Part shown: positions 1-11,784 of the stretch, piece by piece | Numbering within the stretch: position 1 is the stretch's first letter | Layout: the number at the start of each line of letters is the position of its first letter | Assembly (NCBI GenBank): GCA_026122225.1 | Contig: JANEZZ010001624.1 | Coordinates: forward strand, 310,001 to 374,000 | Direction: 5' to 3' | From: Heloderma charlesbogerti | Lineage: Eukaryota; Chordata; Lepidosauria; Squamata; Helodermatidae | Length of the DNA stretch: 64,000 nt | Position numbers and translations under genes: made by a program | The notes under the pieces: generated by a model | The model's input: the letters and a program-made list of their open reading frames with translations, nothing else | What the model was told of the DNA's origin: nothing | Database searches by the model: none

Positions 1-1013
1 CCTCTTTGCACTTAGTGACTGACATGTTCTACTAAGAGTGTCCATCTACGCATAACCTCTGGGTCCCTCCACACATCACTTGCCCCTGGCCAGTTCTGTT
101 TAGAAGACACAATAATGAGTCACTTCCATCAAATGACATCCCACCAGGGTACCCATTCTACATACCTGTGGAGAAACCATGAACAAATCTGGGGGAAAGA
201 AACTACTTCTGTCTGAACACAACAGCTCGTTAGATGGGGCGGGGGGGTTGTGTGTGTCTCCACTTCATCACACCTTGTTCCTCAAAAATAAATAAATTAT
301 GCAGCAGAACCAACCTTACAGCAGTAAGGTAATGGCCATGGCTTCACCCAATGCCAGCAAAAGCTTTTTCATTCCACTCCATAACAGACAAGACAAAGAT
401 AAAACAGCAGCTGTCAGAGGCTCCCGAGGCACCATAATTATGAAAATATTATTTTGTATTTCTGCAGCAGCATTTTCCACCAGAGATCCATCGCTCCAAG
501 CCCACCCTCCCCCCTACAAATCTCATCATTGTTCAAGAATTGGTGGCCACAACGCAATCTAAGGCACAGAGATGGAGAGAGATGAATTAAATGAGGCTGT
601 CCGTAACGTTACATCTTAAATATCTTTCCCAGGCTTCTCTTTTATGTAGTTATGGAACATTAAAATGGGAGCATCATTATGCACTGTGCGAATCTCCTAG
701 GCCATTTTTCTTTGTGACACCTCAAGATGTACATTAAGCCTGGAAAACAGTCTTCTCCATTACCCAACAAATGAAATGCCCGTGAGTTTTAAAGTACAGC
801 CAGACAACTGTGAACAAGGAAAAGAGCCCTGTGTTGATCACTTGGTACAGCGTCCATTCTTTTCCAGCTCTTCATTTCATTTCATGACCTAAAAAATAGA
901 AAATACAAATGAGAGAGACTCAAGCACTCTCCTCCGTATTGCCTGCAGAGTTCTGATTGAGCCAGAAGCTGATTCGGATCACCGTACGCGAGTCACTAAT
1001 CAATTATTTAGGG
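1..1013. other. Unclassified sequence, no gene seen
   Basis: No coding exon, RNA gene or recognised repeat is visible. The 87-residue frame at 299-562 has no domain-like pattern and is probably chance. The AT-rich part around 590-800 is not low complexity and contains homeodomain-like core motifs; it could be conserved non-coding DNA, but only an alignment could show this. Confidence 0.5.
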
Positions 1014-1225
1014 CAGGGATGGGGAACCTTTTCCTGCTGAGGGCCACATCCCCTCAGGGGAACCATCAGGGGACACATGCCAGTGATGGGGGGGCCAGAG
1101 CCAGCAGTGGGCAGAGTCAAAAGTGGGTGGGGTTTGCGACCCTGCAGGATTATATGGTGCTCCCGTGCTCCCGCACTGCCACTACATCCCTCTCTCCCAG
1201 CCCATCTGTTGGGGCCACATAAAAT
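1014..1225. mobile_element. hAT-like non-autonomous repeat fragment (family F)
   Basis: The stretch opens with CAGGGATGGGGAACCT, close to the ends of vertebrate hAT elements. The same family recurs near 24047, 29780, 35040 and 58800-59227 in this window. It carries the typical phrases 'gagggccacat' and 'ccagtg'. No transposase frame is present. The right end is not clear, so only a fragment is called. Confidence 0.5.
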
Positions 1226-2018
1226 TAGGCCAAGGGTGACATCCCGCATTTACATAATTCTGCTATTCATCATAAAGCAGCACTGATGCAGTGAAACTCT
1301 TGCTGTGGAACTTTCTCCAGTGAGATAGCGTTGCATTCTAAGCACAGTGCATTAACTGTGTCTTTGTGACGTCCCCTTATGTAGACATGAGCCTCCAGAT
1401 CACCCTCCCTCCCTCCCTTTGCCCTAGGAAAAACTCTACTGCAAGCCTGTGCGAGCCTCCCAGCCGTGCTGTGGGGTTACACATGCCAGAGCTTGGCTTG
1501 CACCTCACAGGCAGAAATGTGTCTTGGCGAGAGCAGTCTGGGCCTGCTCTGTTGGACATAGCTCTATGGAGTCCCACCCGGCAGGGTGAGCCCTGGCTTT
1601 TGTTAAGCCCTGGACCTCTGCAAGGAAGGACTTGAATCCAGGGGGAAACAAAGGGGTTCAACAAAGGTACTGGGATCAGCTCTGGCACAGAGACCCCCGA
1701 GGTTGTGGTTCTAAAGAAAGTGAGGTGAGCAACAACTTGATATGATGTCTCTGGGAGGCTCACACTGGGATTCCTGGCTCCATGTTACTGGGGAGGGCTG
1801 CCAGAGCTCTCAGCTGTGGTAGGCAGGCAGATCAACCACCTGTCTCCCACCCCCCACATTCTTCTCACCACCTCGGCTGGCATTGCAGGCATCACTGCTG
1901 TTCCCACGCCTGCCATTGTGGCTGCGGCTGCCCCTTCTCTCCTCCTCCAGCACTCGCCCCACTCTGCAAAGGGAAAGGTGCTTTATTTTGGAAAAGCTCC
2001 ATGCTTTTCCCAGCCCGC
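1226..2018. other. Unclassified sequence, no gene seen
   Basis: Both strands carry short open frames here (for example minus 1377-1763 and plus 1782-2144), but they overlap each other and have no recognisable domain or splice context. I see no repeat family that recurs elsewhere in the window. Confidence 0.4.
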
Positions 2019-2548
2019 TGTCAAGGGCTCCTTGGAGGCCTCTCTCAGTCTAATCCAGTAGCCAAGTCCAGACACAGACAAAGGAATTCCTTTCAAAGCT
2101 TTATTCTTCTTTTACAACTTAACAACTATACTGATTGCAACTAGATCTGAGCAGCACAGTACCTATGCCCTACGTTGGAACAGTTGGTCCCCGTTTGAAA
2201 GGGAATTACTGGCAGACCCCTGAACTTAAGGACTAGGGAGAGTCCCTCCCCTTTTCCCTTGGGTCCTCTGGGCGCAGCTGTTGTTTGCGCGCCAACCTGG
2301 CACTACGCCTCCTTTCCGCACCCTCCATCTGGCGCCGCTGTCTGCGTCTGCGTCGCGCATCCACCAAGTCTGCTATCTGTGCCTGGTCACTCCCTGGACT
2401 GCTAACTAAACTAGGAATGCTGGTGGGAGGAATCTCCGTCAGCTGTTGGTCCTGGGAAAGAGGAGCGCGCTCCTCTCCCAGGAGCGACTGCTCTTCCTCA
2501 GAATCAGAACTACTCTGGGATTCTATGGGCTCAGTGTCCACCCTGACA
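2019..2548 (-). mobile_element. Putative LTR of a retrotransposon
   Basis: Read on the minus strand, the segment starts TGTCAGGG at 2548 and can be closed by CCCTTGACA at 2019, giving imperfect inverted LTR-type ends. An AATAAA signal (plus 2100-2105) lies about 80 bp from the 3' end, as expected for the R/U5 region. The first ~55 bases resemble the arms of the palindrome at 40700-40876 (shared TGTCAGGG and a block encoding SSSDSE-like residues). No perfect TSD is seen. It could be a 3' LTR with the rest of the element lost, or a solo LTR. Confidence 0.4.
2233..2541 (-). other. Open frame of about 100 residues inside the LTR
   Basis: The frame starts with an acidic serine-rich segment (SSSDSEEE), has a proline/serine middle, and ends with a basic arginine-rich tract (RRRRRQRR and RRRSARLARK). 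The acidic start coincides with the LTR end. It may be the tail of a retroelement protein that runs into the LTR, or chance. No known domain is recognised. It has no flanking splice signals that would argue for a host exon. Confidence 0.25.
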
Positions 2549-2902
2549 CCTATCTATCGAGCCTCTTTCCACCAGCGGCCATTTGCCCTACGGTTGATGA
2601 CCTCTGAGAGGCAACACAGCCACCCCAGGGATGGAGGCTGGCTCATGGAATGCCCCTTGCAAAGGGGTGTCCCATCGTCTGTGGGAGGCACGTATGGCTA
2701 CTGGGAGTCAGGGCAGGAGCAAAGCCAGCTGCTGGCAAAGCCCCAGTAGAGGGTCAAGGTTCAGTACTCAACACAGAGGTTTACCTCTTTTCCTCAGCTT
2801 TCAAGAATGTAAGAGGAGATGGGGGAGACTGCTTTCAGGGGGTCCAACTCAGATACTCAGTGGTTTGGATAGTGGAAGCACTTTTTGAGTTTAAGAGTGC
2901 AT
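2549..2902. other. Unclassified; possible retroelement flank
   Basis: If the LTR at 2019-2548 is real, this would be the internal side of the element on the minus strand, with the purine-rich stretch GGTGGAAAGAGGC near the LTR edge. No RT, integrase or gag motif is seen. Confidence 0.3.
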
Positions 2903-2911
2903 AATTAAACC

Positions 2912-5014
2912 ATCCCCTTCATGGATCACTGCCTTGTTGTGGCGAAGGGGCTTGCGTAACTCAGTGAAGCCATAAGCTATGCCGTGCAGGGCCACCCAAG
3001 ACAGACAGGTCATGGCGGAGAGTTCGGACAAAATGTGGTCCACTGGAGAAGGAAATGGCAACCCACTCCAGTATTCTTGCCAAGAAAGAAAACCCCATGG
3101 AACGTATCACAAGGCTAAAAGAGATGACGCCGGAAGATGAGCCACTCAGGTCGGAAGGTGTCCAATATACTACTGGGGAAGAGCAGAGGGTATTTCCAAG
3201 TAGCGCCAGAAAGAGTGAAGCGGCTGGGCGAAAGCCGAAAGGACACTCAGTTGTGAATGTGTGTGGTGGTGAAAAGAAAATCCGATGCTGTAAAGGACAA
3301 TATTGTTTAGGAACCTGGAATGTCAGATCAATGAATCAAGGTAAGCTGGAGGTGGTCAAACATGAGATGGCAAGATTGAACATCGACATCTTGGGAATCA
3401 GTGAACTAAAATGGACAAGCATGGGTGAATTTAATTCAGGTGACCATCATATCTACTCCTGTGGGCAAGAATCCCTTAGAAGAAATGGAGTAGCACTCAT
3501 AGTCAACAAAAGGGTGGGAAAAGCAGTACTGGGGTACAATCTTAAAAACGATAGAATGATCTCAGTACGAATCCAAGGCAAACCATTCCACATCACAGTA
3601 ATTCAAGTCTATGCCCCAACCACTGATGCCGAAGAAGCTGAGGTTGATCGGTTCTAGGAAGACCTACAACACCTTTTAGAACTAACACCAAAAAAAGATG
3701 TCCTCTTCATCATAGGGGATTGGAATGCTAAAGTAGGAAGTCAAGAAATCACCGGGATAACAGGCAGGCATGGCCTTGGTGTACAAAATGAAGCAGGACA
3801 AAGGCTAATAGAGTTTTGCCAAGACAACACGCTGATCATAGCAAACACGCTTTTCCAACAGCACAGGAGGCGACTCTACACATGGACATCACCAGATAGT
3901 CAATATCGAAATCAGATTGATTATGTCCTTTGCAGCCAAAGATGGAGAAGCTCTATACAGTCAGTAAAAACAAGACCTGGAGCTGACTGTGGCTCAGATC
4001 ATGAGCTGCTTCTTGCAAAAGTTCGGCTTAAATTGTATAACGTAGGGAAAACCACTAAACCATTCAGGTATGACCTAAATCATATCCCTTATGAATATAC
4101 AGTGGAGGTGAGGAATAGATTTAAGGGATTAGACCTGATAGACAGAGTGCCTGAGGAACTATGGACGGAGGTCCGTAACATTGTTCAGGAGGCAGCAACT
4201 CAATCCATCCCAAAGGAAAAGAAATGCAAGAAAGCAAAGTGGCTGTCTGATGAGGCTTTACAAGTAGCTGAGGAAAGAAGGGAAGCAAAAAGCAAGGGAG
4301 AAAGGGGAAGATATATCCAACTGAATGCAGAGTTCCAGAGAATAGCAAGGAGAGACAAGAAGGCCTTCTTAAATGAACAATGCAAAGAAATCGAGGAAAA
4401 CAATAGAATGGTGACAGATTTTATTTTCTTGGGCTCCAAGATCACCGCAGACGGTGACTGTAGCCATGAAATTAAAAGACGCTTGCTCCTTGGGAGGAAA
4501 GCTATGGCAAACCTAGACAGCATAGTAAGAAGCAGAGACATCACCTTGCCGACAAAGGTCCGTCTAATCAAAGCTATGGTTTTCCCAGTAGTAACGTATG
4601 GCTGTGAGAGCTGGACTATAAGGAAGGCTGAGCGCCGAAGAATCGATGCTTTCGAACTGTGGTGCTGGAGAAGACTCTTACGAGTCCCCTGGACTACAAG
4701 GAGGTCAAATCAGTCAATCCTAAAGGAAATCAACCCTGTCTGCTCATTGGAAGGACGGATACTGAAACTGAAGCTCAAGTATTTTGGCCACCTAATGCGA
4801 AGAGAAAACTCCCTGGAAAAGACGCTGATGCTGGGAAAGATTGAAGGCAAATGGAGAAGGGGACGGCAGAGGATGAGATGGCTAGATAGCATCACCGATG
4901 CAATGAAGATGAATTTGAGCACACTCCGGGAGAGAGCGGAGGACAAGAAGGCCTGGCGTGCTATGGTCCATGGGTCACGAAGAGTCGGACACAACTTAAC
5001 AACTGAATAACAAC
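2912..5014 (+). mobile_element. RTE-BovB LINE copy 1, internally deleted
   Basis: The element is bounded by a perfect 9-bp target-site duplication, AATTAAACC, at 2903-2911 and 5015-5023. It starts with the BovB 5' segment (catggatcactgccttgttg) and ends with the short AACAACAAC-type tail. Compared with the full-length copy at 19339-22548 it lacks 1,119 bp, exactly 373 codons, at the junction near position 4410. The lost part is most of the reverse transcriptase, including the YADD box. The insertion lies directly upstream of an older repeat (5024-5312). Confidence 0.93.
3055..5010 (+). pseudogene. BovB ORF2 remnant: endonuclease joined to C-terminal region
   Basis: The reading frame encodes an APE-like endonuclease (GTWNVRSMN, then SELKW with the metal-binding Glu, GDWNAKVG, IDYVLCSQRW and the SDH motif), followed by the linker region. 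At EENNRM the frame jumps directly to VTDFIFLG of the post-RT region and continues through YGCESWTIRKAERRR and WCWRRLL to a stop at 5010. One in-frame TAG at 3655-3657 replaces the Asn codon seen at the same place in copy 2. Otherwise the frame stays open across the deletion. It cannot make a reverse transcriptase. Confidence 0.9.
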
Positions 5015-5023
5015 AATTAAACC

Positions 5024-5312
5024 GTGGAATGTGCTACCACAAGATGTAGTGATGGCCATCACCTGCAATATCTTTGAAGGGGGATTAGACAAATGCATGG
5101 AGGACAGAGCTATCATTGCCCACTTGCCATGACGGCTATATCATACCTCCACTGTTAGGGGCAGTGTGCCTCAGGGAAACATGAGCAGCAGGTTGTACTG
5201 AGCTCAGGTTTTGTTTCTGGGCTTCCCATGGGGACATCTGGTTGACTCCCGCGGGAGACAGGAAGCTGGACTAGACAGACATTTGGCCTGATCCAGCACT
5301 GCTTTTATTGTT
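5024..5312 (+). repeat. LINE-tail-like interspersed repeat (family A)
   Basis: The segment includes phrases such as 'agatgtagtgatggccatcacc', 'gggcttcccatggggacatctgg' and 'gctggactaga...cctgatccagca'. The same series recurs at 7790-8290, 12775-13012 (reverse) and 22559-22785. It resembles the 3' tail of an old CR1/L3-type LINE, but its class is uncertain. No intact frame remains. Confidence 0.6.
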
Positions 5313-5339
5313 TACTTGTGTTTCAAAAAGGGTTTTTTT

Positions 5340-5344
5340 AAGGG

Positions 5345-5376
<32 letters not shown>

Positions 5377-5607
5377 TTGCATTTATACCCCGCCTTTCTC
5401 CCTCTCGCAAGGAACTCAAGGCGGCTTACATTATCCTCCTCCTCACCGTTGTATTCTCACAACAACAACCCTGTGAGGTAGGTTGGGCTGAGAGTCTGTG
5501 ACTGGCCCAAAGTCACCCAGTGAGCTTCCATGGCCAAGTGGGGACTAGAACCCGGATCTCCCGACTCCCAGTCCGTCACTCTCACCACTACACTACACTG
5601 GCTCTTC
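5340..5607 (-). mobile_element. tRNA-derived SINE (Squam/Sauria-like)
   Basis: On the minus strand it has a tRNA-like head with a B-box-type sequence (GGTTCTAGTCCC), a body ending 'gccgccttgag...gcggggtataaatgcaat', and an ATAAATAA-rich tail (plus 5343-5378). Other copies are at 9036-9290, 26768-27025 and 54664-54905. The tail at the low-coordinate end fixes the orientation. Confidence 0.8.
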
Positions 5608-6499
5608 TCATTACTCCTCATTACTCCTCATATGTTCTCATCCCATGTTTACTGCTCATAAACAGATTTGGCAGGCTTTTGTATTGTTCAAAAACCTGCA
5701 GAACCTCTATAGTCAGAACCACCAGTTTGACAAACTTTATTTTAATTTTATTTCAAATTATTTGTAGGCTGCCTCTAAGTGTAGAACTCAAAAGAAACAG
5801 GTGTAGTGGGTACAGCAGAGGAAGATGAGGTGGGTCTTTCAAGCCATTTAAAAGCTCTTGTCAAAATTAGCCTTCTCCAACCTGCTGCCCTTTGAGATAT
5901 TTTGGATGACAGCTCTCACCAGCCCCAGCCAGTATGACCTGGAGGGCACCAGATTAGGGACGTCTGGTATAAATTGATTCCCTGGGGCAGGAGGATGCCA
6001 TCCCTCCCAGCAGCACATGTAGGACAGCTCACTTTGGAACGCAGAAAGCCAAGCTGACAAGGAAGGCGTGATTTATGAGCAAGCTGCACTTACAGGGGAA
6101 GAAGCCTCACATCACTTTCAATAGTTACACCAGCCACAGCAAAGGATGTGAGTTTCATCCTCTCTGGTTGTCATTTTGCCCACACTATATTTTATGCATG
6201 CAAAGGATAGCCAGTGACCTTCCCTTTCACAGTCGAAAGATATTGGCCGGGCAAAAGAATTCTTAAAGCAGAAAATAGGGGACCTTTATCCCAGTAAAAC
6301 ATGGCTCAGATCCTATCTGCAGTCCCACTAATTCACTGGAATGAAACACGGTCAGAAATATTTAAGGCCGCTTGTCTGCAGCATGGAACCTGGTGCTTGC
6401 AAATATTCTCTTTGCAACTCACTGATCACCTCAACCTAGAATAAGTGTCACTGATAGCATGGCTTAAAAATGGGGAAAGGAGTTGGACATACTACTTAA
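5608..6499. other. Unclassified, with a degraded palindromic MITE
   Basis: At about 5868-5965 there is a worn copy of the palindromic family C repeat ('ttctccaacctgctgccc ... gacctggagggcacc'). The remainder shows no gene, RNA or recurrent repeat. Confidence 0.4.
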
Positions 6500-6890
6500 T
6501 GAACTTTCACTTTGGAGGGAGGGTGGCCATGTGTCCTCTTGTACAGCGAACAGCACACGATTTGAAGGCACCCTCTCTCAGAAGGGCTGCCCAGTCCAAA
6601 TCTGCTTTAAAGGTAAAGAGCCACTAGAACTGTGGTCCATCCACAGTGAGCAGCACCTGGCAGCACTGCCCACCTGGTCACAGTGAGCCCACTGCCCACC
6701 TGGTCACAGTCTTCCACGCTATGGAGAGATTTACTGTATTTCTGTACAAATTATAATAATTAATTCTAAATTTGCACCTATACTTATAAACTAGCATGTA
6801 CACATTATATGCATATCAGTGTCCTCTTTTGTCCTCTTTTGTGGTGATGTGTGTCCTCCTTTGAGGGCAATTCGTAAGTGGACACCATGT
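6500..6890. repeat. Interspersed repeat with GTGGCCA-type ends (family B)
   Basis: The segment begins 'gagggtggccatgtgtcctc' and ends near 'cgtaagtggacacc', so the ends are roughly inverted. An AT-rich middle includes 'acttataaactagca' and 'gtcctcttttgt'. The same order recurs at 8291-8530 and 39070-39365. It may be a hAT-type MITE. A 21-bp phrase (cactgcccacctggtcacagt) is tandemly duplicated around 6665-6711. Confidence 0.5.
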
Positions 6891-7789
6891 TTGGAGAAAG
6901 ATGCTAAACAATAGCCCAAACCATTCTCCTTCTGCAACTGATGCCCACCAGAAAAAAAATGAAGAAAATATTGCATTCAGCTTCTTGGTTTTGGCATCCA
7001 GCATGAATTGGCTCACTTGATTCTTTAACATGAATTCAGATTTATAACATGCTAAGAGGAGCCCCCTCCTGCCCTGCTGGTTCTTTGTCTCTTTCCTCTC
7101 TCTCTCATGCAAATTCCATTTAGAAATGAGCAGAGAAAATGAAGGTCCCCCACCAGGCCCAAAGTTAGCCTAAACAGTTTATTGCTGCAAGGCCAGGCTG
7201 AGGAACCCTCTGAATTGGCCCTGGGTGAGGATTTGGGGGGGGGGGAACTACACCGTGCAGGGCAACAGCCCAAACTGGGCAGAGCCATGTTAACATGCAT
7301 CCCCCGACACAGACCCCCACACATTCTCATGCACCACTGGGAAAGGTGAGGAGCAAATGGAGCCTTTGGGAGCCACTGCATCAGGGTACTGGGAGCATCT
7401 GGAAGCAGAGGCTTCCAACTGGACCCGCTGCGCTCACCCTTGGCCTTTCCCTCACCCTCACCTTGGAGGCAGGGAGATCTCTGAGGAATCTCGTTTGCAC
7501 CGTAGCACTACCCCCCTCCCTGCATACTGCCCGAGTGCTTGTGGCCGAACCATCAAGCCGTTGCTGCTGGGATGGCCGCGTGTCCTACTTGATAAAGGGC
7601 AGCCTGAAGGGCTGTCAGAGGACAGTCGCCTGTCTGGAGGGCTGCTGCCTTGTTCAAGGCAAAGGGCCACGAGAAGGGGAGGTGGGGCTGGCCTTGGCCT
7701 TGGAAAGGGTGCAGAAAAGGCAAGCAACATGATCAAGGGGCTGGAGCACCTCCCCATGAGGAAAGGTGGCAACCGCTGGGGCTGTTTAC
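6891..7789. other. Unclassified, no gene seen
   Basis: A poly-G run lies near 7236-7247. Overlapping open frames on both strands (plus 7295-7896, minus 7458-7874) come from GC-rich sequence without domain pattern. I treat them as chance. Confidence 0.4.
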
Positions 7790-8290
7790 CAGGTGGGGCA
7801 CTAAAGGCGAGTGAGGCGAGACATGCTAGAGGTGTACAAAATGATGCATGCTGTGGAGACAGTGGACAGGGCAAAGTTTTTCTCCCACTCTCATAATACT
7901 AGAACCCGGGTTCATCAATTGAAGCTGCATAGTGGGAGAGTTAGGATGAACCGAAGCCCTTCACACAGCGTGCAGTTAAGCTAGGGAATTCACTTCCACA
8001 AGATGTAGTGATGGCCACCAACTTAGATGGCTTTAAAAGGCGGTTAGACAAATCCATGGAGGAGAAGGCTATCCATGGCTACTAGACCTGATGGTTATAT
8101 GTTACCTCCAGTACGCCTATGTACACCAGTTTCTGGGGAACATGGGAGGGAGGGTGCTATTGCACTCTTGTCCTGCTTGTGGGCTTCCCATTGGGGCACC
8201 TGGTTGGCCACAGTGGGACCAGAAGGCTGGACTCCAGGGGCCGTTGGTCTCATCCAGCGGGGCTCCTATTCTGTTCCTAAGTTGTCTGTC
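7790..8290 (+). repeat. LINE-tail-like repeat (family A), longest copy
   Basis: This is the most extended copy of family A. It includes 'gaattcacttccacaagatgtagtgatggcc', a 'ggttagacaaatcc' block, 'ttctggggaacatggga' and 'gggcttcccattggggcacctggttggcc'. The frame is broken throughout. Confidence 0.6.
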
Positions 8291-8530
8291 AGTGCTTAGC
8301 AGTACCTGGGCAGCAGACTGATCAGCTGCCACACAGCTGACCTGGTCACAGGCTGCCCCGCTATGGCGAGAAGTGCTGCATTTCTATTTAAATGGTAGTC
8401 ATTATTTCTTAATTTCCAACTATACTTATAAACGAGCACATGCAAATGTTATGCAAATCAGGGTCCACTTTCGTCCTCTTTGGCAATGCATTTCCTCGTG
8501 TTGGGAAATGCACGAGCGGCCACCCTAAAT
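8291..8530. repeat. Family B repeat, second copy
   Basis: It shares with 6500-6890 the block 'ctatacttataaac...agca', then 'gtcctcttt', and ends in 'gagcggccaccct', the inverse of the family's 'gtggccat' start. It directly abuts the family A repeat. Confidence 0.5.
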
Positions 8531-9035
8531 ACTGCTAAGTGATCCTTGGGGTGGAGCAGAGGGCCCCCACGAAGAGAGAAGTTGGCCACCTCTGGTTTAA
8601 GGTACAATGGATCGTATTGGTCCAGCGCCTGTGATATCTATATGCTTTGTCTTCCAGGGAGCGCCAGGGAGCGGGGCTGGTGTCACTGGGTGGCACCACT
8701 GGGCACTTCCTTGGGCCCATGTCTCAGCAGGGGGTCCCTGCCCATCTTGAGAGCCCCCTGTGCTGCTGCTCCTCCATGTTGTTGCTGCCTGTTCACCCTT
8801 CCGGAGTGAGTGAGCAGCGACAGGAGCAAAGAGTTGGAGTTCTTGCTCACCTGGCTCCCTCCTTCTTGCAGCTGTACACGTTTTGGCCCAGAGCAAGAGG
8901 GGAAGCAAGTGGGCAGTGGTGGCAACCACAAGGAGGAAGCGGCCCACTCAGGGAAGACGTGCTGTATGCTTGTTCAAACCACAGGAATTAAGAGGTGATT
9001 GTCTGAATGAACCAAACTTGAACAATTTTGTGTTG
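8531..9035. other. Unclassified, no gene seen
   Basis: GC-rich sequence with overlapping open frames on both strands and no domain pattern. Nothing further can be supported. Confidence 0.4.
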
Positions 9036-9290
9036 ATATTGATTGATTGATTGATTGATTGTTTGATTGCATTTATATCCCGCCTTTTTTCCTCCAAGGA
9101 ACCAAGGTGGCATGCATAATCCTCCTCCTCTCCGTTTTATCCTCACAACAACAACCCTGTGAGGTAGGTTGGGCTGAGAGTCTGTGCTTGGCCCACAGTC
9201 ACCCAGTGAGCTTCCATGGCTGTGTGGGGACTAGAAACCTGGATCTCCCGACTCCCAGTCCAACACACTAACCACTACACCACACTGTCC
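9036..9290 (-). mobile_element. tRNA-derived SINE (Squam/Sauria-like)
   Basis: This is the same minus-strand SINE as at 5340-5607. The tail here is a GATT-type run (9038-9062), followed by 'gcatttatatcccgcc' and the body, and the tRNA-like head ends at about 9290. Confidence 0.8.
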
Positions 9291-10254
9291 TTAAAGAGAA
9301 TAGCTGCCTTAAGGTCACCGGCAGAGCATCCTGGGAGACTGAAGTGTTCCCTCCCTGCTGTTTTATTTTAAACCCATTTCTGATGTCAGACTGGTGTCCA
9401 TTTATTCCTTTGCATAGAGTTTGTCCTGTTCGTCCTATGTCAAATGCAGCAGTGCATCTCTGACCAATGCTGGCATAGATCACACTGGAAGATAAGCAGG
9501 TGTACAAACCCCTGATATTGAATAGACAGAGAGGCAGAGTTGGCACCTGGACCTGCCAGAGGAACAATGTAAATAGATCCTGCCTGGGGTAAGTCATGAC
9601 AGCTGGGCCGTCTGTTATACTTGGAGAGAGATGCAGACTGCGGGGGGGGGGGCAATCTGAGACTTGAGCTGGGAAGAGCGTCGTGGCCTGGGGCTGGAAA
9701 TGAACCTAGCAAGCGGCCCAAGACCGTGCATGCTTCAGCCCCAGCAAACCCCTTCAGAATGCAGCAGAACAGAAAGCAAAGGAGAAGTGTAACATCAGTT
9801 GCTGTGGTTGGCAAGCACCATCAGGTATGCAGTAACTGGTCCAGCCAGATCAAGAGGACATGGAAGCCTGGTGTGGTCCTGGTATAGCCACCCATGGACA
9901 TGCACTAGCCCCCACTCACCCTGGCCTGGCCCTGACAGTAGGCTACACAGAAGGTGAGCAGATTCTTTTTTTCATGACTCTGCTTGACCTTCCTGAGAAG
10001 AATGAACCCTACATACTGAGAAGGTGGTCAGTCCATGATACAGTGCCCATTTTTCTCGCTGTGGTTAGGGGATGTGCAAAACAGCCCTGAAGAATTTCTC
10101 TAGACTTATTCAATGCTTTTAGCTTCCCTTCAGATTCCTCCAAAAATATCGCCTGAGGAAGACCATCCAGGTTTGAAATGAAGTTAACTTCAGGCAAAAT
10201 TGGACAGTATGGGAAGTGTGGCCCGCCCCCAAGAATTTTCATCAGTTTTATCTA
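9291..10254. other. Unclassified, no gene seen
   Basis: A poly-G run lies at about 9641-9651. A 'taggggatgtgcaaaa' phrase near 10066 resembles the TAGGG-type hAT ends seen elsewhere, but no matching right end was found. Confidence 0.35.
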
Positions 10255-10395
10255 AACCAGGCTTCCCCAACCTGGTGCCCTCCAGATGTTCTGAACTACA
10301 ACTCTTATCCTCACTGGCCATTGTCCATGCTGACTGGAGTTGATGGCAATTGAAATCCAAAACATCTAGAGGTCACCAGGTTGGGAGAGACTGAT
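10255..10395. repeat. Palindromic MITE (family C)
   Basis: The left side 'cttccccaacctggtgccctccagatgtt' is the inverse of the right side '...catctagaggtcaccaggttggg'. The family recurs at 12150-12235, 16357-16475, 17450-17520, 41730-41795 and 56283-56400. It is non-coding. Confidence 0.65.
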
Positions 10396-11677
10396 CTAAT
10401 TATTTTAGCTTCCCTCAAAATTCAACAAATATTTCACCTGATGAGGAATGGCAACATTGACATTGAATTTCACTTTGAGCCAAGGTTTTGGTGGCAACTC
10501 TGTGCTGAAAATGTCAGTACATTTTTTTGAGCATGGTATAAACCAGGCAAAATGCAAACACAGAACAATTAGAAGAGGTGAGAAGAAATAAGAAGCACTT
10601 GCTTGAAAGACCAAAAACTGGGTGTTTCTTTTCAGAGGATAAGACCGTTTTAGCACTAGACCGGGGGAAAACTGTTGCTCAAAAACCGTACACGGGCCTT
10701 GTGACCATCACACACGACATTGGTGTTCCATCTTTTGCACTGGCTCCTTATTCTCTCCTGGACAATTCAAGGTGCTGGTTTTGACCTAGGAAGCCCTACA
10801 ATGGCCTGCTAATTTCATTGCCAGCCTCTGCTACTCATTTTGCAAAAGCAGTCAGCTTTTCCCAGCTGAAGTAATAAATACAAATTGTGGCTGTAACATT
10901 CAAAATGCTCAGTGCATTAAGAGCTTAAATGAATTGTTAATAAATATTGATGCTACTGGCTGAAATGAAAATAAATGCAGCACTCTAATCATATTGGGAG
11001 CAGAGACCTAGGAAAGAATTACGAATGCAGCGCTCGGCAATTACAGAGCAGAAGAAGAGATGCCAAGACCCTGCTTGAATAGAACCATCTGATGGAAGAG
11101 CTTCTCTTGCGATGGTGAAAGAAGACTTCCCAGAAAAGATCCTTCATTTGATCCAGAATTAAAACCATCAATCCAGCTGGTTCAGAACAGCGCCTGGATC
11201 TCTGCAATTTGGGCTTTGCATAAACCCAAGCAAAGAAGTGTTATCACAAAATTCTCCATTCTTTGGTTCTGTTGTAGAATGACTATTCTACTGAGGGTCA
11301 TGTTGAATGCATTCACTGCTGTCCCATCCCAGAAGTGTTGTAATAAGAAAGACCTAATAGTAATAACAAGACTGGGCATTCAACCGAGCTTCTATTGGGG
11401 GGCAGGGGTGTTTAAACAGCCAACACAGTAGCCCAGCTATGTATTGGGGACTTGTCATGGGAATAAGAAACATGCCCCCCACCTATTCCTTTTGCCAATC
11501 TATCTCCATGTAGGTCTGAAGGTTTAATGCCTTGGGAAGCATTCTAGAAAGAGTTTACATGGGGATACTTCTACCCCAACCAGGTCAGCACTGAAATGTT
11601 GCGTCTCAGCTCTGAGCATACACATGCATGTATATGCCAACCTCCATTTTACAGTATGTGTAAGTATTTCCAGGTTC
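10396..11677. other. Unclassified; AT-rich core may be conserved non-coding
   Basis: The section 10905-10990 is AT-rich but not repetitive, with TTAATAAATATTGATG-like content typical of regulatory DNA. Short open frames here have no recognisable features. Confidence 0.35.
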
Positions 11678-11778
11678 AGCACCTTGGATAGCTCCTTTAG
11701 AGTTCTGGCTGGTTCTGACTAAAACCCAGAATGGATTCACAGCCCCACCAAATTTGGAGCCATCAGCCTCCACATAGA
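11678..11778. repeat. MITE with GGTGGCTCC-type ends (family D), partial
   Basis: It contains 'ccttggatagctcctttag' and ends 'ttggagccatcagcctcc'. Better copies are at 30130-30290, 34718-34845, 43238-43360 and 57400-57532. The left end is eroded. Confidence 0.5.
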
Positions 11779-11784
11779 GATAGA

